Positions 6,412 to 7,463 of a stretch of 7,463 nt of DNA are shown here, piece after piece. Where the stretch lies: positions 1 through 7,463 of the forward strand of contig JAEWVV010000204.1 of the NCBI GenBank assembly GCA_023458995.1, read 5' to 3'. The DNA comes from Bacillota bacterium (lineage in GTDB: Bacteria; Bacillota_I; Bacilli_A; Acholeplasmatales; Acholeplasmataceae). Position 1 is the stretch's first letter. Each line of letters begins with the position of its first letter. The notes under the pieces were generated by a model, which did not search any database, had not been told where the DNA came from, and saw nothing but the letters and a program-made list of their open reading frames with translations. The position numbers and the translations under genes are program-made.

Positions 6412-6979
6412 CTTTTTTCTCCTCGTATAGCTTATGATCAAGAATATACTGATAAACTTTTGGATCTAATAAATGGCGCATTTCAAGTCTGTTTTTTCGA
6501 ATCATCGATGATGCGATCACTTCATTAAAATCAACAAAAATGAATTTATGAGGTAAATCTTTATACATTTCATTTGCTTCAATTTCTGTAACATATCCTT
6601 TTCTGTTCATCACGATAAAAGGATATTTAGAAAGAAGTTCTTGATAACGAATCCAGGTGGTGAGTTCTTGTAGGTTATCTGATCCAATAACAAAATGAAG
6701 ATCATGATAATCTTTCGATAAATCATCTAATGTTTTAAGCGTTCCCTCATAACCTCTAGTAGATTCAATCTCTGAAAGAATGACATTTGAAAAATCTCTA
6801 AACGCGAGTTTTAGCATATCCATTCTTTTTTGAAAAGGGATGAGCTCAGGTTTTCTGTAGTCATCACCTACAGGAACAACAATCACTTTTTCAGGGTTAA
6901 AATATGTTTGTAGATGTTTAACTATATGAAGATGTGCTTTCGTGGGTGGGTTAAAAGAACCACCAAAAACAATTATCAT
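6404..6979 (-). CDS. nadD: Nicotinate-nucleotide adenylyltransferase
   Basis: NadD joins nicotinate mononucleotide and ATP to give deamido-NAD+, the substrate of the neighbouring nadE product. The 191-residue length is normal for the family. The N-terminal nucleotidyltransferase fold shows GGSFNPP (6-12) followed by TKAH (13-16), a variant of the (H/T)xGH signature with alanine for glycine. Mid-protein GSDNLQELTTW and PFIVMNRKGY match the family pattern for dinucleotide binding. The C-terminal IASSMIR (155-161) is a conservative version of the ISSTxIR motif. The start at ATG 6979 is supported by AAAGGGTGAT just upstream. It is the first gene of the nadD-nadE-mnmA unit and its end contains the nadE ribosome binding site. 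Unlike the common Firmicutes arrangement, yqeK does not follow. No de novo quinolinate genes are in view; a salvage route from nicotinate would also fit. Confidence 0.95.
   Translation of the reverse strand: MIIVFGGSFNPPTKAHLHIVKHLQTYFNPEKVIVVPVGDDYRKPELIPFQKRMDMLKLAFRDFSNVILSEIESTRGYEGTLKTLDDLSKDYHDLHFVIGSDNLQELTTWIRYQELLSKYPFIVMNRKGYVTEIEANEMYKDLPHKFIFVDFNEVIASSMIRKNRLEMRHLLDPKVYQYILDHKLYEEKKDV
6419..6424 (-). promoter_or_regulatory. nadE ribosome binding site inside nadD
   Basis: GAGGAG on the minus strand lies seven bases before ATG 6411 and inside the last codons of nadD. It is the strongest Shine-Dalgarno match in the operon and settles the nadE start in favour of 6411. Confidence 0.85.
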
Positions 6980-6994
6980 TTCATCACCCTTTTT

Positions 6995-7014
6995 ATTATA
7001 TCATGTTCATAATA
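6995..7014 (-). promoter_or_regulatory. Promoter region of the nadD-nadE-mnmA operon
   Basis: Two -10-like hexamers are present on the minus strand. TGATATAAT (7003-6995) is an extended -10 element of perfect sequence, but it would start transcription near 6988, inside the ribosome binding site. TATTAT (7014-7009) is weaker but pairs with TTCACT (7038-7033) at an 18-base spacing and would start near 7002, leaving room for the AAAGGGTGAT site. I cannot tell which is used. The sequence resembles the recD2 upstream region. Confidence 0.5.
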
Positions 7015-7023
7015 TTTTTTGTT

Positions 7024-7054
7024 CAGAGGAACAGTGAAGACAATAAATCCTCTG
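7024..7054. repeat. Inverted repeat in the divergent nadD/regulator intergenic region
   Basis: CAGAGGA (7024-7030) and TCCTCTG (7048-7054) are perfect 7-bp arms separated by 17 bases. The repeat lies between the -10 regions of the two divergent genes and covers the possible -35 of nadD. The arms are G+C-richer than their surroundings. No U run follows on either strand, so a terminator is unlikely; a regulator-binding site is possible. Confidence 0.45.
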
Positions 7055-7064
7055 TGCATTTTAC

Positions 7065-7093
7065 TTTAAATCATTTCTAAATACTGCTATAAT
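7065..7093 (+). promoter_or_regulatory. Promoter of the Fur-family gene
   Basis: TGCTATAAT (7085-7093) is an extended -10 element of perfect consensus. TTTAAA (7065-7070) lies 17 bases upstream as a weak -35 element. Transcription would start near 7100, giving a leader of about 33 bases with a strong ribosome binding site. Confidence 0.7.
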
Positions 7094-7107
7094 ACATATG
7101 GATGTAT
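7092..7107. promoter_or_regulatory. Candidate operator at the Fur-family gene promoter
   Basis: ATACAT (7092-7097) and ATGTAT (7102-7107) are 6-bp inverted repeats around ATGG. They begin within the -10 element and cover the predicted transcription start, the classic place for an autorepressor. The sequence is not the usual Fur or PerR box, so assignment to the neighbouring regulator is inference from position. Confidence 0.45.
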
Positions 7108-7112
7108 AAAAA

Positions 7113-7132
7113 TCCCGGAGGGAATGATGTAA
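7113..7132 (+). promoter_or_regulatory. Ribosome binding site with small hairpin and two-codon ORF
   Basis: GGAGGG (7117-7122) is a strong Shine-Dalgarno sequence. It is flanked so that TCCC (7113-7116) can pair with GGGA (7120-7123) around a GGA triloop, partly hiding it. ATG ATG TAA (7124-7132) follows in the same frame and directly abuts the ATG at 7133. The in-frame TAA rules out any upstream start, so 7133 is the first possible start, at about ten bases' spacing. Confidence 0.55.
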
Positions 7133-7463
7133 ATGGAGTTAAGAGAACGCTATTTTCAAAAAATTCGTAGTGATAAAATGCGCTTAACCAAAAGTCGTAA
7201 AGCAATGATCGAAATTTTGGAAAATCAGCATTTAACATTTAAAGAAATTCAAAAGGCTCTGGCACACAGAGGTTTTTATAATGTTTCAACGATTTATAAC
7301 AACCTTGAGTTTTTAATTGAACAAAAGATTGTTGTTGAAATTTACATTAATGATACCAAATATTACGATTTAGCAATGGGGAATCCCATGCATAATGCGG
7401 ATAGCCATATCCACATTTTGAATAAAGATACCAATGAAATCACGGAAGTGAATAGTCCTGATA
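7133..7463 (+). CDS. Fur/PerR-family metal-dependent regulator (N-terminal part, cut by window end)
   Basis: The first 110 residues of a Fur-superfamily transcription factor are visible; the rest lies beyond the window. The winged-helix DNA-binding part runs from about 14 to 80, with MRLTKSRKAMIEIL (16-29) and the recognition region VSTIYNNLEFL (51-61), which is very PerR-like. By alignment with Bacillus PerR the regulatory metal ligands are kept: H33, D79, H92, H94, and E105 where PerR has Asp104 and Fur-type proteins have Glu. Two features are odd. The cysteines of the first structural-zinc CxxC are replaced by N97 and T100, and there are about seven extra residues between D79 and the HxH pair. 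The gene is divergent from nadD, with its own extended -10 promoter. Whether it senses iron, peroxide or another metal cannot be decided; Fur-like sensing is favoured by E105. The second CxxC lies outside the window. Confidence 0.85.
   Translation, partial: MELRERYFQKIRSDKMRLTKSRKAMIEILENQHLTFKEIQKALAHRGFYNVSTIYNNLEFLIEQKIVVEIYINDTKYYDLAMGNPMHNADSHIHILNKDTNEITEVNSPD

Noticed and set aside
6412..6441. Ten-residue N-terminal extension of NadE from ATG 6441
   Set aside because: It lies deep inside nadD, has no ribosome binding site, and the sequence MIISYTRRKK is not family-like; ATG 6411 has a near-perfect GAGGAG site.

Overview
The window looks like a piece of chromosome from a low-G+C, Firmicutes-related bacterium, most probably a mollicute that keeps the standard genetic code (Acholeplasma-like) or a close relative. 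The reasons are strong A+T richness, compact spacing, AGGAG-type ribosome binding sites, Firmicutes-type protein families, and UGA used as a real stop codon (end of nadE), with tryptophan always encoded by UGG. The genus is inferred, because no rRNA or other marker is present.

Layout, left to right. Positions 1-145 hold no supported gene but contain a hairpin terminator for the minus strand and a smaller one for the plus strand. Then come five minus-strand genes: a seven-helix membrane protein of the YwaF/TIGR02206 type (146-952), the helicase RecD2 (1129-3357), the tRNA thiolase MnmA (3420-4550), glutamine-dependent NAD+ synthetase NadE (4555-6411) and nicotinate-nucleotide adenylyltransferase NadD (6404-6979). 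A divergent plus-strand gene for a Fur/PerR-family regulator starts at 7133 and runs off the right edge.

Transcription units read from the DNA: nadD-nadE-mnmA is one operon (8-base overlap, then a 4-base gap) that ends in a strong terminator overlapping the mnmA stop codon. recD2 has its own promoter-like sequence directly behind that terminator, and its own terminator. The YwaF-like gene has its own promoter and terminator. NadD and NadE catalyse the last two consecutive steps to NAD+. NadE and MnmA are both PP-loop (SGGxDS) ATP-dependent enzymes but act in different pathways.

I do not see a mobile element, CRISPR array, RNA gene or evident new multi-gene system; this is mainly a housekeeping locus. 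The points most worth a second look are the Fur-family protein, which keeps a full Fur-like regulatory metal site but has lost the first structural-zinc CxxC; the layered regulatory sequence in front of that gene; the leaderless or alternative GTG start of recD2; a sequence block shared by the recD2 and nadD promoters; and a Cys/His pair in the membrane protein that resembles the reported catalytic residues of TMEM164.
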